This document shows positions 25,301 to 32,177 of a stretch of 33,533 nt of DNA, piece after piece. The notes under the pieces are model-generated. The model was given only the letters and a program-made list of their open reading frames with translations, was not told the origin of the DNA and searched no databases. A program made the translations under genes and the position numbers. This stretch comes from a virus. Position 1 is the stretch's first letter. The number at the start of each line of letters is the position of its first letter. The stretch is from IMG/VR virus record IMGVR_UViG_3300031963_009720, positions 1 to 33,533 of that record; one strand, 5' to 3'.

Positions 25301-26371
25301 GTGTTCAGTTATGTTTCTTCAGCGGCATCAGAACAAATGAAATCATTTGGAAACAACTATACTAACGTAAACTTACAAATAGATTGGGGTCCTAAGTCTG
25401 ATGTATATTTTGAGAAACAATTCTGTTGTGTGAATATAGGAACAGATAAAGGTAATCAATCTAAACCTTTTGCAAGATTTGATAGTTTGGAAAAGTTCAT
25501 AAAATTTATGTGTGATAGTTTGGATCAATCTTGTGTAAACAATCAGTTTGTAACAGTGTCTGCGAATTCTTTCATACCTACGGTTGATTCAATGTATAAC
25601 TATTATAAAAGAGTTTGGCCAAGAATTAGAAATGAACAACAACAAAAAGATTTTGAGACCAACCAAGGTAAAGAAGTCAAAGCGAAGATATCTGAGGCGT
25701 TGGATAAAATCGGAGTATTATTCCCAACGGCAGGAATCCCATTTGTATCAACAACAAATCAGACAACACCAAATCCGGCAACACCAAATCCGACACCAAC
25801 CCCTTTAGGGCAACAAGTCAATCCAAATCTTACACCTAACGCCCCTGACAGAACAATATTCTCAAATGCTAGAATACCAGGTTCAGGTACAATATATGTT
25901 CTGAGACCATCGGTTCTTGCAGATGGTAAATTGAAAGTGAGAGGTGGAATTGGTCCGGATTTATTGAGTAAAGATTATGAGGTGGACATATATCTAATTG
26001 TATTGAACGGGATGGGTACCCAAATAAAGATAGGATCTAGTATATTAAAAAAAGGTGACAATAATATAAATTCTTTTGAGTTTATAACACCAAAATCATT
26101 CACAAGAGAATTAGATACTGCTGCAGGATCTACAACAAGTAATAACTCAAGGGAAGTTGGATTTACATTCAAGATAAAAGAATATCCTGAATACGAATTT
26201 GGGACGGTTAAGGTAGTGTTACCTTATGAGTGTCCAGGTGAAAGTTATAGAATATATGATTTGGTTGAAGAATCGGTGTACAAATCTATATTAGAGGACC
26301 CATGCGGAGAGTGTTATCCTAATGGAACGAATGGTCAAGAAATAATTCTCTACGGTAAAAAATGTACATAA
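19298..26371 (+). CDS. Giant baseplate structural protein (gp27-like hub region, Pro-rich linker, possible cell-wall domain)
   Basis: At 2357 residues this is the largest protein in the window. An N-terminal block (about 145-260) has INCKIDTSFVPQVTIELEDV and YPPFYLTLKGFYGQAIRYQL, like baseplate proteins of other environmental myoviruses. A helical stretch runs 340-620; the centre (700-1600) is large, Tyr/Asn-rich and without a recognised motif. Residues about 1790-1900 hold a hub-like block (NIYNERSYACNVVSLGNALI; QPTMYFCLNHVPMFNGAYLI; HTITPGVFQTSFTGVRQRV). Residues about 1945-2115 resemble a GH73/lysozyme-type domain weakly (FGNNYTNVNL; PFARFDSLEKFIKFM). A Pro/Thr linker follows at about 2150-2180, then a C-terminal beta domain. 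It is translated from an 11-base overlap with the gp53-like gene. It is surely a virion protein, probably combining hub and wedge roles; exact T4 equivalence is not resolved. Confidence 0.75.
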   Translation: MAGNSIFTGQDGNIYVDFDVQNFIVVDPNKIVDKKGKIQERSVAQENLVMYANLETKLLPRTKLAVGQTIQDQITTVSIAEINFMKPGGQKYLTNDYTNEITGQGILNKGTTNKSSASFTPSTGQKPFANVQAGLPTQNQNDTGLLGITSINCKIDTSFVPQVTIELEDVQGRALFEKGDLSPYAAFFQLPYPPFYLTLKGFYGQAIRYQLNLISFNARFNTYSGNYQVTLQFYGYKFNILNEISIQSILAVPHMYSTQYTISKPLSDSTKSASLTQIEEGGTAKIHEVYRDYKQKGLIPMDFPELAVDELLNRLEMFETNLMNSWTKEDVSSLTESVNFKNSLNAFQGEILTNKDSWFEVNCDKEKALVVKGGGEALYPLKKTVKDGANSAGESTKQKADASLKAKVQSNNDILASNSVFGSEGAKDKNLEVKSTITYENMFVEIEPNSIDFVATFKIRNKTDRTPTPSEDANIRSQIATELISNIELSDQSQEKNDKIKLYVFEGKNRFTGLINKMLETLNSKAQAEEERITAVLAAKLEDKAQGIGFRPSIRNIITVLMASTEAFIRIMDDVHKKAWDKRDDPDRKKAVMKFPSSDMKDNVPVDPMALMNNSIYANSQQPIYPWPQYFVQDDKNPDRFVIQYPGDRSVVDSTKAFDYSKWPEVQFVEEFVKASTEKGPQVQDNTQKDNEDQEINRLTLNGIEFPQTNIPYFTKEEVKFFFEIWERTYVNSHYNRFQRGGNVKEIYETIGRNEADNIITALGVSSPFLIQKLKNYGFNFQNFLGVLSHISNQGTGPSIQKLIRDIFATPYIQNEVDRPFEIYDSSTIDGASSTVTRGLTQTDLTNFNSLIKTNVQPDFCDTYPFTSAIWNQTNLETSAKAAQGLFYNTKTTLFVNGDKKVISNYIESTTKETIRPVTSFAYKNFTQPVVPQNNLNIFYQFRDKPSQFLSTEGYCVGLSGSGFATQTTSILNTPYFVNALQNGVQEWQSGNKYPYVQGAYLLVNSLPLSTLRGTYKNKGEVESLDYIASSIKRFGGIHKLPYAWILKLGSVYHRYKKFVNDNVDILDTCWKDFDYVQNFDPITFREDKVYSLSFASGTTSQVYLQGYYYNPPLPPPAISLSFTSQTIQSGFYPKLINDMNVFLNGKPCFSTYSDEEIQLYVDSTMRVGNIAESNVDQVFVSGGTPLNIFRMNPWTTTIKNTSTGSYYTSPSFGTIYNQVPYSIFDSVTTQGSYVANRNILSNPAIYNGSVRCFWGASNYGYFDVTRNPKPNPSEYITLVEPEGEVYPMSLGFGYSSIEDIFAVFNKEQLDVMEQKFLDFSRSVYDINPKVGPGQPQITINVDTNDPNRYLKNFQLMVREFFEINAPQAGQSTQDYLKSAISQQFGNIITILNNFMEYDVVVKMGNPSNYNRKLFDSFNPDYETGYEFVDNTTSQTNTTVGFKLVDPFKFETYIPGTLPTSGGTTTLAASYQTNTEAWKELLTQMGPSTIPRMIPTSNGSYITDFFVDNNIRFNKNNVQICAPLIRIYATQKLKNPSLNGESFKNLVQNYSEQMLEYHENVFNNLFQNLQKGLPSVSYPVEGKITSAITGDLIKAQLYENFKAINDKWIAGNAYNEETLLQDFLFVDRASRNVGDSILVDIFSVKNRLRNLNVDASVYTMISGILVENNFSVMPLPAYVNFYNIQTPDGKNPVPKTENSADFANNLWGTFLSVDYRNSQPKLVCFYSEKPSNYPDLGRNQDFRYKNDGFNCNSVTSNPLITNDGDKTNYALSNRCVGFNVDMGIRNQNVFTSFSVSQDIGKATSESLIAVNNLANQASGRDVASSNVSLLNIYNERSYACNVVSLGNALIQPTMYFCLNHVPMFNGAYLITSVEHTITPGVFQTSFTGVRQRVFASIRPNNYLISLNKNLLQKLVTTDLKTATVKPNVGDINQTSKKANDAQNSCQESVTSGVTRYQKGYTAIAANETTVTLQSFVSALSTNLQSSSSDQKLRSQLAMAVFVFSYVSSAASEQMKSFGNNYTNVNLQIDWGPKSDVYFEKQFCCVNIGTDKGNQSKPFARFDSLEKFIKFMCDSLDQSCVNNQFVTVSANSFIPTVDSMYNYYKRVWPRIRNEQQQKDFETNQGKEVKAKISEALDKIGVLFPTAGIPFVSTTNQTTPNPATPNPTPTPLGQQVNPNLTPNAPDRTIFSNARIPGSGTIYVLRPSVLADGKLKVRGGIGPDLLSKDYEVDIYLIVLNGMGTQIKIGSSILKKGDNNINSFEFITPKSFTRELDTAAGSTTSNNSREVGFTFKIKEYPEYEFGTVKVVLPYECPGESYRIYDLVEESVYKSILEDPCGECYPNGTNGQEIILYGKKCT
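25765..25794 (+). repeat. Two tandem 15-base units encoding a Pro/Thr linker
   Basis: AACACCAAATCCG occurs at 25765-25777 and again at 25780-25792, a 15-base period that encodes repeated TPNP(A/T). It lies between the possible lysozyme-like domain and the C-terminal beta domain of the giant baseplate protein, so it is likely a flexible spacer that can change length by slippage. Confidence 0.75.
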
Positions 26372-26385
26372 TCGTATTTGCAGTA

Positions 26386-26393
26386 TATTTATA
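26386..26393 (+). promoter_or_regulatory. TATTTATA motif before two small structural-type genes
   Basis: The octamer lies 10 bases before the ATG at 26404, in the short gap after the giant baseplate gene. Confidence 0.4.
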
Positions 26394-26403
26394 AAGAAAA
26401 AGT

Positions 26404-26628
26404 ATGAATATTAAATTAGCCTTAGACAATTACTTAGGTAAATCAGCCAGATATTCTGAAATGGATAATGGTGATGGTACCAAGCAAGTTTGTGACTTGG
26501 ATACTGGTGATTGTTACACAATCCGTATGAAAGACGGACTTATCGAAAGGGTTGATAATACCATGACGATAAATAAAAAAGTTAGAGTTGAAACACCACA
26601 CGGTGTCAAACAACTATTAAATGGGTAA
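26404..26628 (+). CDS. Small hypothetical protein
   Basis: The 74-residue product is not recognised. It starts MNIKLALDNYLGKSARYSEM, has two cysteines in a repeat-like VCDLDTGDCYTIRMKDG beta hairpin and closes with a basic KKVRVETPHGVKQLLNG. No signal peptide or membrane segment is present. It has a TATTTATA motif upstream and is separated by 3 bases from the next gene, so the pair is probably co-transcribed late. The composition, with paired strands, suggests a small compact beta protein. A virion or assembly role is inferred only from context. Confidence 0.7.
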   Translation: MNIKLALDNYLGKSARYSEMDNGDGTKQVCDLDTGDCYTIRMKDGLIERVDNTMTINKKVRVETPHGVKQLLNG

Positions 26629-26631
26629 AAA

Positions 26632-27261
26632 ATGAGCTTAGATAAGAAAATTTTAGCTGAGATTGAAAAGTACAATAAAGTAAATAAGTACATAATGGAA
26701 CAGGATGCGGCTGTGGCTCCACCTGTACCGGCAGATCCAGCGGCGGCACCAGCACCCGAAGCAGCACCTGCACCAGCACCAACTCCTGAAAAGATCGATG
26801 TTGAATCAGATCCTGATGTAGAGAAAGTAGATATGGAGGGTAAAAGCCAAGAGGGCGACGCAGGAACTGAAGAATTAGATATCACTGAGTTGGTTGACTC
26901 ACAGAAAAAAATCGAGACTAAGCAAGACGATTATTTCGATAACCTCTTCAAACAATTGGGGTCATTAGAGCAGAAACTTTCTGAGATGGATAGTATCATG
27001 GCGAGATTGAACTCAATTGAAAATAAGATTGAAAAATATAGAACTAAAACTCCTGAAGAAAGACTTGAACTCAGAAGTTATGATTCTTATCCTTTCAATC
27101 AGAAATTATCACAATTCTTCGACGAAAAAGAAGAAGAGATGGAAAAGACGGGTAAAAGAGACTATGTTTTGACACCCGATGATGTAACAGACATCAATCC
27201 TTCAGAAATAAAGGATACATTCCAACCAAAACCAGATAACGTAAAAGATTTCGGTTACTAA
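26632..27261 (+). CDS. Acidic protein with Ala/Pro linker and coiled coil (possible virion or scaffold protein)
   Basis: The 209-residue product has a short helical head (1-20), a low-complexity Ala/Pro segment (about 26-50: PPVPADPAAAPAPEAAPAPA), an acidic stretch (DVESDPDVEKVD), and a predicted coiled coil at about 85-140 (FDNLFKQLGSLEQKLSEMDS; IMARLNSIENKIEK). A conserved-looking C-terminal region follows (YPFNQKLSQFFDEKEEEMEK; YVLTPDDVTDINPSEIKDTF). Net charge is strongly negative. It is followed by a strong terminator that closes the late block, with the early-type SSB promoter next. Low-complexity linkers and coiled coils are common in scaffolds and virion-associated proteins. No family is assigned. 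Confidence 0.7.
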   Translation: MSLDKKILAEIEKYNKVNKYIMEQDAAVAPPVPADPAAAPAPEAAPAPAPTPEKIDVESDPDVEKVDMEGKSQEGDAGTEELDITELVDSQKKIETKQDDYFDNLFKQLGSLEQKLSEMDSIMARLNSIENKIEKYRTKTPEERLELRSYDSYPFNQKLSQFFDEKEEEMEKTGKRDYVLTPDDVTDINPSEIKDTFQPKPDNVKDFGY

Positions 27262-27281
27262 GAGAATACACATATAAAAGG

Positions 27282-27307
27282 GGGATTAGGAAACTAATCC
27301 CTTTTTT
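27282..27307 (+). terminator. Rho-independent terminator closing the structural block
   Basis: GGGATTAG (27282-27289) and CTAATCCC (27294-27301) form a perfect 8-base stem around a GAAA tetraloop, followed by six T residues. Confidence 0.95.
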
Positions 27308-27308
27308 A

Positions 27309-27340
27309 TTTGACAGATGGACTATGTTCAACTATATTTG
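27309..27340 (+). promoter_or_regulatory. Bacteroidota-type promoter of the SSB gene
   Basis: TTTG (27309-27312), 20-base spacer, TATATTTG (27333-27340) match the Bacteroidota -33/-7 consensus at both elements. It begins directly after the terminator T-run and lies 35 bases before the ATG at 27376, consistent with early host-polymerase transcription of the replication block. Confidence 0.75.
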
Positions 27341-27375
27341 ACATATATTAATTAACACTTTAAAACAGAGTAATC

Positions 27376-28224
27376 ATGAGTGCATTAGATGCCGTATTGG
27401 CGCAGTACGAAAAAAACAAACAGTCATCGGGCGGGGCCCAATCTAAGATGTCACAAGAAGAGAGAATGAAGAAATACTTCGCTCTTATTCTTGAAGAAAA
27501 AGAAAGTTCAGGACAGAGAAGAATTAGAATTCTTCCTACTCCTGATGGATCATCACCATTCAAAGAGGCTTGGTATCACGAGATCCAAGTAGGTGGTAAA
27601 TGGCAAAAGTTTTACGATCCAGGAAAGAACGACAACGAACGTTCTCCATTGAATGAAGTTTACGAAGAACTTATCTCTACAGGTAAGGAGTCAGACAAAG
27701 AATTGGCAAAACAATATAAGTCACGTAAATTCTATATTGTAAAAGTTATCGATCGCGATAAAGAAGAAGAAGGACCAAAGTTCTGGCGTTTCAAACACAA
27801 CTATAAGAACGAAGGTATCTTGGATAAAATTATTCCTATTTGGAGAAACAAAGGTGATATCACAGATCCTGAGAAAGGTCGTGATTTGATCATCGAGTTG
27901 ACAAAATCCAAAACACCTAAGGGTAAAGAATATACCACAGTATCAACTATCATGTACGATGACCCATGTCCTGTACACACAGACAAAGACGTAATGAATC
28001 AGTGGGTTTCTGATGATTTGACTTGGCAAGATGTATATTCCAAAAAACCTGTTGAATACCTTGAAGCAATTGCACGTGGTGAAGTTCCACGTTGGGATTC
28101 TGAAAAAGGTGGATACGTTTACGGAAACGATGAAGAAGCAACAACTTCATTGGGTGGTACCAAATCTACCTCATATGTAGATCCACAAGCAGATGCTGAT
28201 GTTGATGGTGACTTACCATTCTAA
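27376..28224 (+). CDS. Single-stranded DNA-binding protein (gp32-like)
   Basis: The 282-residue product has the gp32 core: KKYFALILEEKESSGQRRIR into ILPTPDGSSPFKEAWYHEI at about 32-70, and further strands KFYIVKVIDRDKEEEGPKFW at 118-137. It coats ssDNA for replication and recombination; its neighbours UvsX, RNase H and helicase support this. T4 gp32 (301 residues) binds zinc through three Cys and one His; here the corresponding stretch (about 65-100) has no cysteine, and the whole protein has only Cys198. The tail (DADVDGDLPF) ends like bacterial SSB tips (D-D-[IL]-P-F), used to recruit partner proteins, rather than like T4 gp32. It has an early-type promoter and a hairpin downstream, consistent with high expression. 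Confidence 0.88.
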   Translation: MSALDAVLAQYEKNKQSSGGAQSKMSQEERMKKYFALILEEKESSGQRRIRILPTPDGSSPFKEAWYHEIQVGGKWQKFYDPGKNDNERSPLNEVYEELISTGKESDKELAKQYKSRKFYIVKVIDRDKEEEGPKFWRFKHNYKNEGILDKIIPIWRNKGDITDPEKGRDLIIELTKSKTPKGKEYTTVSTIMYDDPCPVHTDKDVMNQWVSDDLTWQDVYSKKPVEYLEAIARGEVPRWDSEKGGYVYGNDEEATTSLGGTKSTSYVDPQADADVDGDLPF

Positions 28225-28232
28225 TTTATATC

Positions 28233-28260
28233 ATGTTCCCGACATTTCTGTCGGGAACAT
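28233..28260 (+). terminator. Strong hairpin after the SSB gene (attenuating terminator)
   Basis: ATGTTCCCGAC (28233-28243) and GTCGGGAACAT (28250-28260) form a perfect 11-base stem with a 6-base loop. Only a short A/T stretch (ATTTTAAT) follows, so termination may be partial, letting the recombinase gene at 28277 be read at a lower level than the SSB gene. Confidence 0.8.
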
Positions 28261-28276
28261 ATTTTAATACAATAAT

Positions 28277-29278
28277 ATGGCGATCAAGAAAAACGATTTT
28301 AGTAATTTAAAAAAGAAGTATTCTACTTCTGCAAAATACAAACCACAAAGGTTCTTGGATTTGGGTGCAGACTTTTTGGATGCAGTTGGACTTCCCGGTC
28401 CCGCAGTTGGACATATCAATATGTTCTTAGGTCATTCAGATACAGGTAAAACTACTGCAGCGATTAAAGCAGCGGTTGATGCACAGAAAAAAGAGATCCT
28501 ACCTGTATTCATCATCACCGAACAAAAGTGGAGTTTCGATCATGCAAAACTGATGGGATTTCAATGTGAGGAAGTTGTCGATAAGGAAACGGGAGAATTG
28601 GATTGGGATGGGTTTTTCTTGTTCAACAACAACTTCAGTTATATCGAACAAATCACAGATTATATCAATGAGCTCTTGGATGCACAAGAAAAAGGTGAAT
28701 TGAACTACAGTTTGTGTTTCATATGGGATTCTGTTGGATCAGTACCATGTAAGATGACTTACGAAGGTAAAGGTGGTAAACAACACAATGCATCTGTACT
28801 TTCAGATAAGATTGGTATGGGTATCAACCAAAGAATTTCAGGATCGAGAAAGGCAGACACAGAATACGAAAATACTCTCATCATTATCAACCAACCTTGG
28901 GTTGAACTACCTGATAATCCTTTCGGACAACCGAAGATTAAAGCTAAAGGTGGCGAATCAGTTTGGTTGAACTCATCATTGGTATTTCTATTCGGAAACC
29001 AAAAAGGTGCGGGTACAACAAAAATTACAGCAACTAAAGACAAACGTTCAGTTAAGTTTGCGGTTAGAAGTAAAGTATCCGTTATGAAAAATCACATCAA
29101 CGGACTTGGATTTGACGATGGTAAAATTATTGTAACACCACACGGTTTCTTAGCAGGTAAAGATTCAACGGAAGAAAAAGCATCTATTGAAACCTACAAG
29201 AAAGAATATGCTGACTATTGGAAAGATATCATCGGAGCTGAAGGTGATTTCACACTTACAGAAGAAAAAGAAGATTGA
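28277..29278 (+). CDS. UvsX/RecA-like recombinase
   Basis: The 333-residue protein has a RecA-type ATPase core: Walker A GHSDTGKTT at 52-60, IITEQKWSFDHAKLMGF at 79-95 with the catalytic Glu82, Walker B YSLCFIWDSV at 144-153 (Asp151), then LIIINQPWVE and a long loop with KAKGGESVWLNSSLVFLF, followed by acidic C-terminal residues. T4 UvsX is 391 residues; this one is shorter, mainly by lacking part of the N-terminal domain. It catalyses strand exchange for recombination-dependent replication with gp32. It lies between gp32 and RNase H genes and shares their direction, 16 bases after the SSB hairpin. RadA/Sak4-type is the alternative; the neighbours favour UvsX. Confidence 0.85.
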   Translation: MAIKKNDFSNLKKKYSTSAKYKPQRFLDLGADFLDAVGLPGPAVGHINMFLGHSDTGKTTAAIKAAVDAQKKEILPVFIITEQKWSFDHAKLMGFQCEEVVDKETGELDWDGFFLFNNNFSYIEQITDYINELLDAQEKGELNYSLCFIWDSVGSVPCKMTYEGKGGKQHNASVLSDKIGMGINQRISGSRKADTEYENTLIIINQPWVELPDNPFGQPKIKAKGGESVWLNSSLVFLFGNQKGAGTTKITATKDKRSVKFAVRSKVSVMKNHINGLGFDDGKIIVTPHGFLAGKDSTEEKASIETYKKEYADYWKDIIGAEGDFTLTEEKED

Positions 29279-29301
29279 TTGTTCACCCTTAAATTGAATA
29301 T

Positions 29302-30300
29302 GTGACAAAGACATTGTTGGTGGATGGGGACAACCTATTCAAGATTGGATTCCACGGGGTCAAAGAACTCTTTTACGACGGTAATCACATTGGTGGGGTG
29401 TATCACTTCATTAATACCCTCAGACGATTCTTGGAGGAGCAGGAGTACGATAAGGTCGTAGTCTTTTGGGATGGTGACTCAAACTCCTCAGCTAGAAAAA
29501 GAATTTACCCTGAATACAAGGCGAACAGAAGGGTAAACATGAATGAATACAAATACGAATCTTACTTAACACAAAAAAGTAGAGTTAAACAGTATTTGGA
29601 GGAGGTGTTCGTTCGACAAGTCGAGATGAAAGATAATGAGGCAGATGATCTCATTGCCTACTACTGTAAAGTGGCGACCCAAGAAACTATTACCATATTC
29701 TCAGCCGACAAAGACTTAACACAACTCATAAGTCCACAAGTTTCAATTTATTCTCCAATAACAAAACAAGTTCACACGTTTGGAACTAAAATCAAATTCA
29801 AAGATATTGAAGTACCACATGAAAATGTTTTGACTTGTAAAATCCTGATGGGAGACAAGTCCGATAATATTGAAGGTATACAATCATTAGGTGAAAAAAG
29901 TTTGTTGAAATATTTCCCAAATTTGTCGGAAAAATCCTGCACTATCGAAGAAATCCTTGATAATGCACGAAATATCCCGCAAGAAAAACCTATAAAAGTA
30001 ATCTCTAATATTTTGACAGGTAAGACAAAAAGTGGTATACTTGGAGAACAATACTACCAAATAAACAAACTGATAGTGGACTTAAAAAATCCACTGATCA
30101 CGGATGAGGGAAAACAACTTGTTGAATCCATTCATACCGAAGAATTAGATCCCACTGATAGAGGATATAAAAATTTGATGAAATACATGATGGAGGATGG
30201 ACTATTCAAATACCTACCAAAAAACGACGAAGCGTGGGTAAATTTCCTGAAACCGTTCATGAAGTTAATAAGAAAAGAAAAACGAAAATTTAAAAACTAA
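29302..30300 (+). CDS. T4 RNase H-like 5'-3' exonuclease (FEN family)
   Basis: The 332-residue product uses a GTG start at 29302 (MTKTLLVDGDNLFK). The PIN-like metal centre is complete: Asp8 and Asp10, Asp57 and Asp59 in VFWDGDS, Glu113, Asp115 and Asp116 in NEADDLIA, Asp136 and Asp138 in FSADKDL. The helix-hairpin-helix region GDKSDNIEGIQSLGEKSLLK at 184-203 supplies Asp185 and Asp188. T4 RNase H is 305 residues and removes RNA primers from lagging strands. The order SSB-recombinase-RNase H-helicase supports that role. Only 5 bases separate it from the next gene, so the pair is co-transcribed. Confidence 0.92.
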   Translation: MTKTLLVDGDNLFKIGFHGVKELFYDGNHIGGVYHFINTLRRFLEEQEYDKVVVFWDGDSNSSARKRIYPEYKANRRVNMNEYKYESYLTQKSRVKQYLEEVFVRQVEMKDNEADDLIAYYCKVATQETITIFSADKDLTQLISPQVSIYSPITKQVHTFGTKIKFKDIEVPHENVLTCKILMGDKSDNIEGIQSLGEKSLLKYFPNLSEKSCTIEEILDNARNIPQEKPIKVISNILTGKTKSGILGEQYYQINKLIVDLKNPLITDEGKQLVESIHTEELDPTDRGYKNLMKYMMEDGLFKYLPKNDEAWVNFLKPFMKLIRKEKRKFKN

Positions 30301-30305
30301 AAAAC

Positions 30306-30755
30306 ATGAGAGACCAAGATCAAGTAAAGATGGAGTTCCTCCTAACACTCAACGACAACATTGTGGTACAGAGATTTTTCAATGTCAGAGGGTACAACCC
30401 AAAGGCAAGAGTTGCAACAGACCTATACGAATATATGTATGAGGTTAAACAAACTCTCCATGATTATTTGAAAATGAAAACTGTTGTTTACATGTTGGAC
30501 AACAAAGAGGCCATCATTCACGATCCAAAAATTATGGAGACATCATTCACTGATGGACCAGAGAATTTCCACCTTTATGTGAAAGTTGGAGATGAGACAA
30601 TTTGTCATAGAATTTTTGACGCAAAATTATATCCGCCAAAAGTTCGTTATACAGTGGACGTAAGACCATATTTGAAAGAGATCCTTTCGTCATTGACTGA
30701 CATTTTTTCAAAAACAGAATTAAATCACGAATACTGCGGAATTGAGTTGGCATAA
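30306..30755 (+). CDS. Hypothetical protein between RNase H and helicase genes
   Basis: The 149-residue product is not recognised. It has two similar-looking halves: KMEFLLTLNDNIVVQRFFNVRGYNP and ENFHLYVKVGDETICHRIFDAKLYPP. Each is a beta strand pair with N/G-D/N turn, then an [QH]R[IF]F[ND]-V/A-x-x-Y-x-P motif, then a helical stretch (VATDLYEYMYEVKQTLHDY; VDVRPYLKEILSSLTDI). This internal duplication was seen by eye and suggests a duplicated small domain. It sits in the replication operon, so a helicase loader or recombination mediator (UvsY-like) role is possible but unsupported by motifs. No membrane segment is visible. Confidence 0.7.
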   Translation: MRDQDQVKMEFLLTLNDNIVVQRFFNVRGYNPKARVATDLYEYMYEVKQTLHDYLKMKTVVYMLDNKEAIIHDPKIMETSFTDGPENFHLYVKVGDETICHRIFDAKLYPPKVRYTVDVRPYLKEILSSLTDIFSKTELNHEYCGIELA

Positions 30756-30759
30756 GGAG

Positions 30760-30767
30760 TATTTATA
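30760..30767 (+). promoter_or_regulatory. TATTTATA motif before helicase gene
   Basis: The octamer lies 27 bases before the ATG at 30795, just after the stop of the preceding gene. A purine-rich stretch (AAGGGGTGAGAG) lies between the motif and the start, unusual here because most starts lack any Shine-Dalgarno-like sequence. Confidence 0.35.
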
Positions 30768-30794
30768 AATCTAAGGGGTGAGAGAACAAGATAT

Positions 30795-32177
30795 ATGCAA
30801 AAAAATTTCGATTATTTAGGTAATACCTTCCAGATTCAGTTAATCAATCAGATCGTCGTAGACAAAGACTTTTCACACACAATTATGGATGTGTTAGAGA
30901 CTACGTACTTTGATAACAAGTATTTCAAGATGATTGTTGCGATGATCAAAGAGTATTTCACTAAGTATCAATCTACCCCAACCTTCGAAACTTTGGAACA
31001 GATTGCTAAGTCAGAGATTTCTACTGAGTTAGTTTTGAAAGTAATTCTTGACACAATCAAACAGGTCAAGGAAGCTCCATTCGACGGTAGTGTGTTTGTT
31101 CAAGAGAAAGCTTTGAAGTTCTGTAAACAACAAGAGTTACAGAAAGCGATGAAACAAGCGCAGAAGATTATCGATGAGGGTGACTTCGAATCTTATGACA
31201 AAGTAGAAGAGTTAGTAAGAGATGCAATTCAAGTTGGAGAAAGAGATTTAGGTACAGGAGACGTATTCGAAAACTTAGACGTAGTTTTAGATGAAGACTT
31301 CAGATCTCCAATACCAATGGGTATTAAAGGTATCGATAATCTACTTAAGGGTGGATTGGCTAAAGGTGAAATTGGAGTAATCTTAGCACCGACTGGTGTG
31401 GGTAAAACCACAATCCTCACGAAGATAGCAAACACTGCCTTCAACATGGGATTCAATGTTCTTCAGATATTTTTCGAGGACAATCCCAAAATTATTCAAA
31501 GAAAACATTTTACCATATGGACTGGTATCGAACCCGATAACTTAGTCTTTCATAAAGAAAAAGTATTCGAAAAGATTCATGAGATTCAGAACTCAATGCC
31601 TAACAAATTGGTTCTGAAAAAACTACCTTCTGATTCACTCACAATGCTTCAAATCAAAAACCAACTCAGAAAAATGATTGCTGATGGTACAAAGATTGAT
31701 TTGGTGGTGTTGGACTACATTGATTGCGTAATGCCAGAAAAGGCTTTAGGTGATGAATGGAAAAGTGAGGGATCAGTCATGAGACACTTCGAAGCCATGT
31801 GTCACGAACTTGGTTTGGTTGGATGGACCGCAACTCAAGGTAATAGAAGTTCAATCTCTTCCGAGGTTGTAACTACTGACCAAATGGGTGGATCTATCAA
31901 GAAAGCACAAGTAGGACACGTAATCATTTCTGTAGCAAAAACTCTCCAACAAAAAGAACTAAATCTGGCTACAATTGCGATTACCAAGTCACGTATTGGT
32001 AAAGACGGGGTTGTCTTTGAGAACTGTAAATTCAACAACGAACTTCTTGAAATCGATACAGAGGCATCTGTTACGTTCTTAGGATTCGAAGAACAACAAG
32101 AACAGAAGAAATCTGATCGTGTCAAGGAACTTCTTGAAAAGAGGAAACAAAGAGAACAACAAAAACAAGGAAATTAA
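30795..32177 (+). CDS. Replicative DNA helicase (gp41/DnaB-like)
   Basis: The 460-residue product (T4 gp41 is 475) has an N-terminal helical domain (1-160) with DnaB-type TPTFETLEQI, then the RecA-like ATPase: KGIDNLLKGGLAKGEIGVIL at 178-197, Walker A APTGVGKTT at 198-206, QIFFEDN with the catalytic Glu228, Walker B IDLVVLDYIDCV at 301-312 (Asp307), WTATQGNR with the sensor Gln, and an arginine-finger region (ITKSRIGKDG). The C-terminal 30 residues are Lys/Arg/Gln/Glu-rich, as for partner binding. It unwinds DNA at the phage fork as a hexamer. No primase gene lies in the window. Confidence 0.92.
   Translation: MQKNFDYLGNTFQIQLINQIVVDKDFSHTIMDVLETTYFDNKYFKMIVAMIKEYFTKYQSTPTFETLEQIAKSEISTELVLKVILDTIKQVKEAPFDGSVFVQEKALKFCKQQELQKAMKQAQKIIDEGDFESYDKVEELVRDAIQVGERDLGTGDVFENLDVVLDEDFRSPIPMGIKGIDNLLKGGLAKGEIGVILAPTGVGKTTILTKIANTAFNMGFNVLQIFFEDNPKIIQRKHFTIWTGIEPDNLVFHKEKVFEKIHEIQNSMPNKLVLKKLPSDSLTMLQIKNQLRKMIADGTKIDLVVLDYIDCVMPEKALGDEWKSEGSVMRHFEAMCHELGLVGWTATQGNRSSISSEVVTTDQMGGSIKKAQVGHVIISVAKTLQQKELNLATIAITKSRIGKDGVVFENCKFNNELLEIDTEASVTFLGFEEQQEQKKSDRVKELLEKRKQREQQKQGN

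Noticed and set aside
26514-26885. 123-residue minus-strand frame rich in Gly/Ala/Ser
   Set aside because: It is produced by the Ala/Pro low-complexity DNA of the 209-residue gene read backwards.
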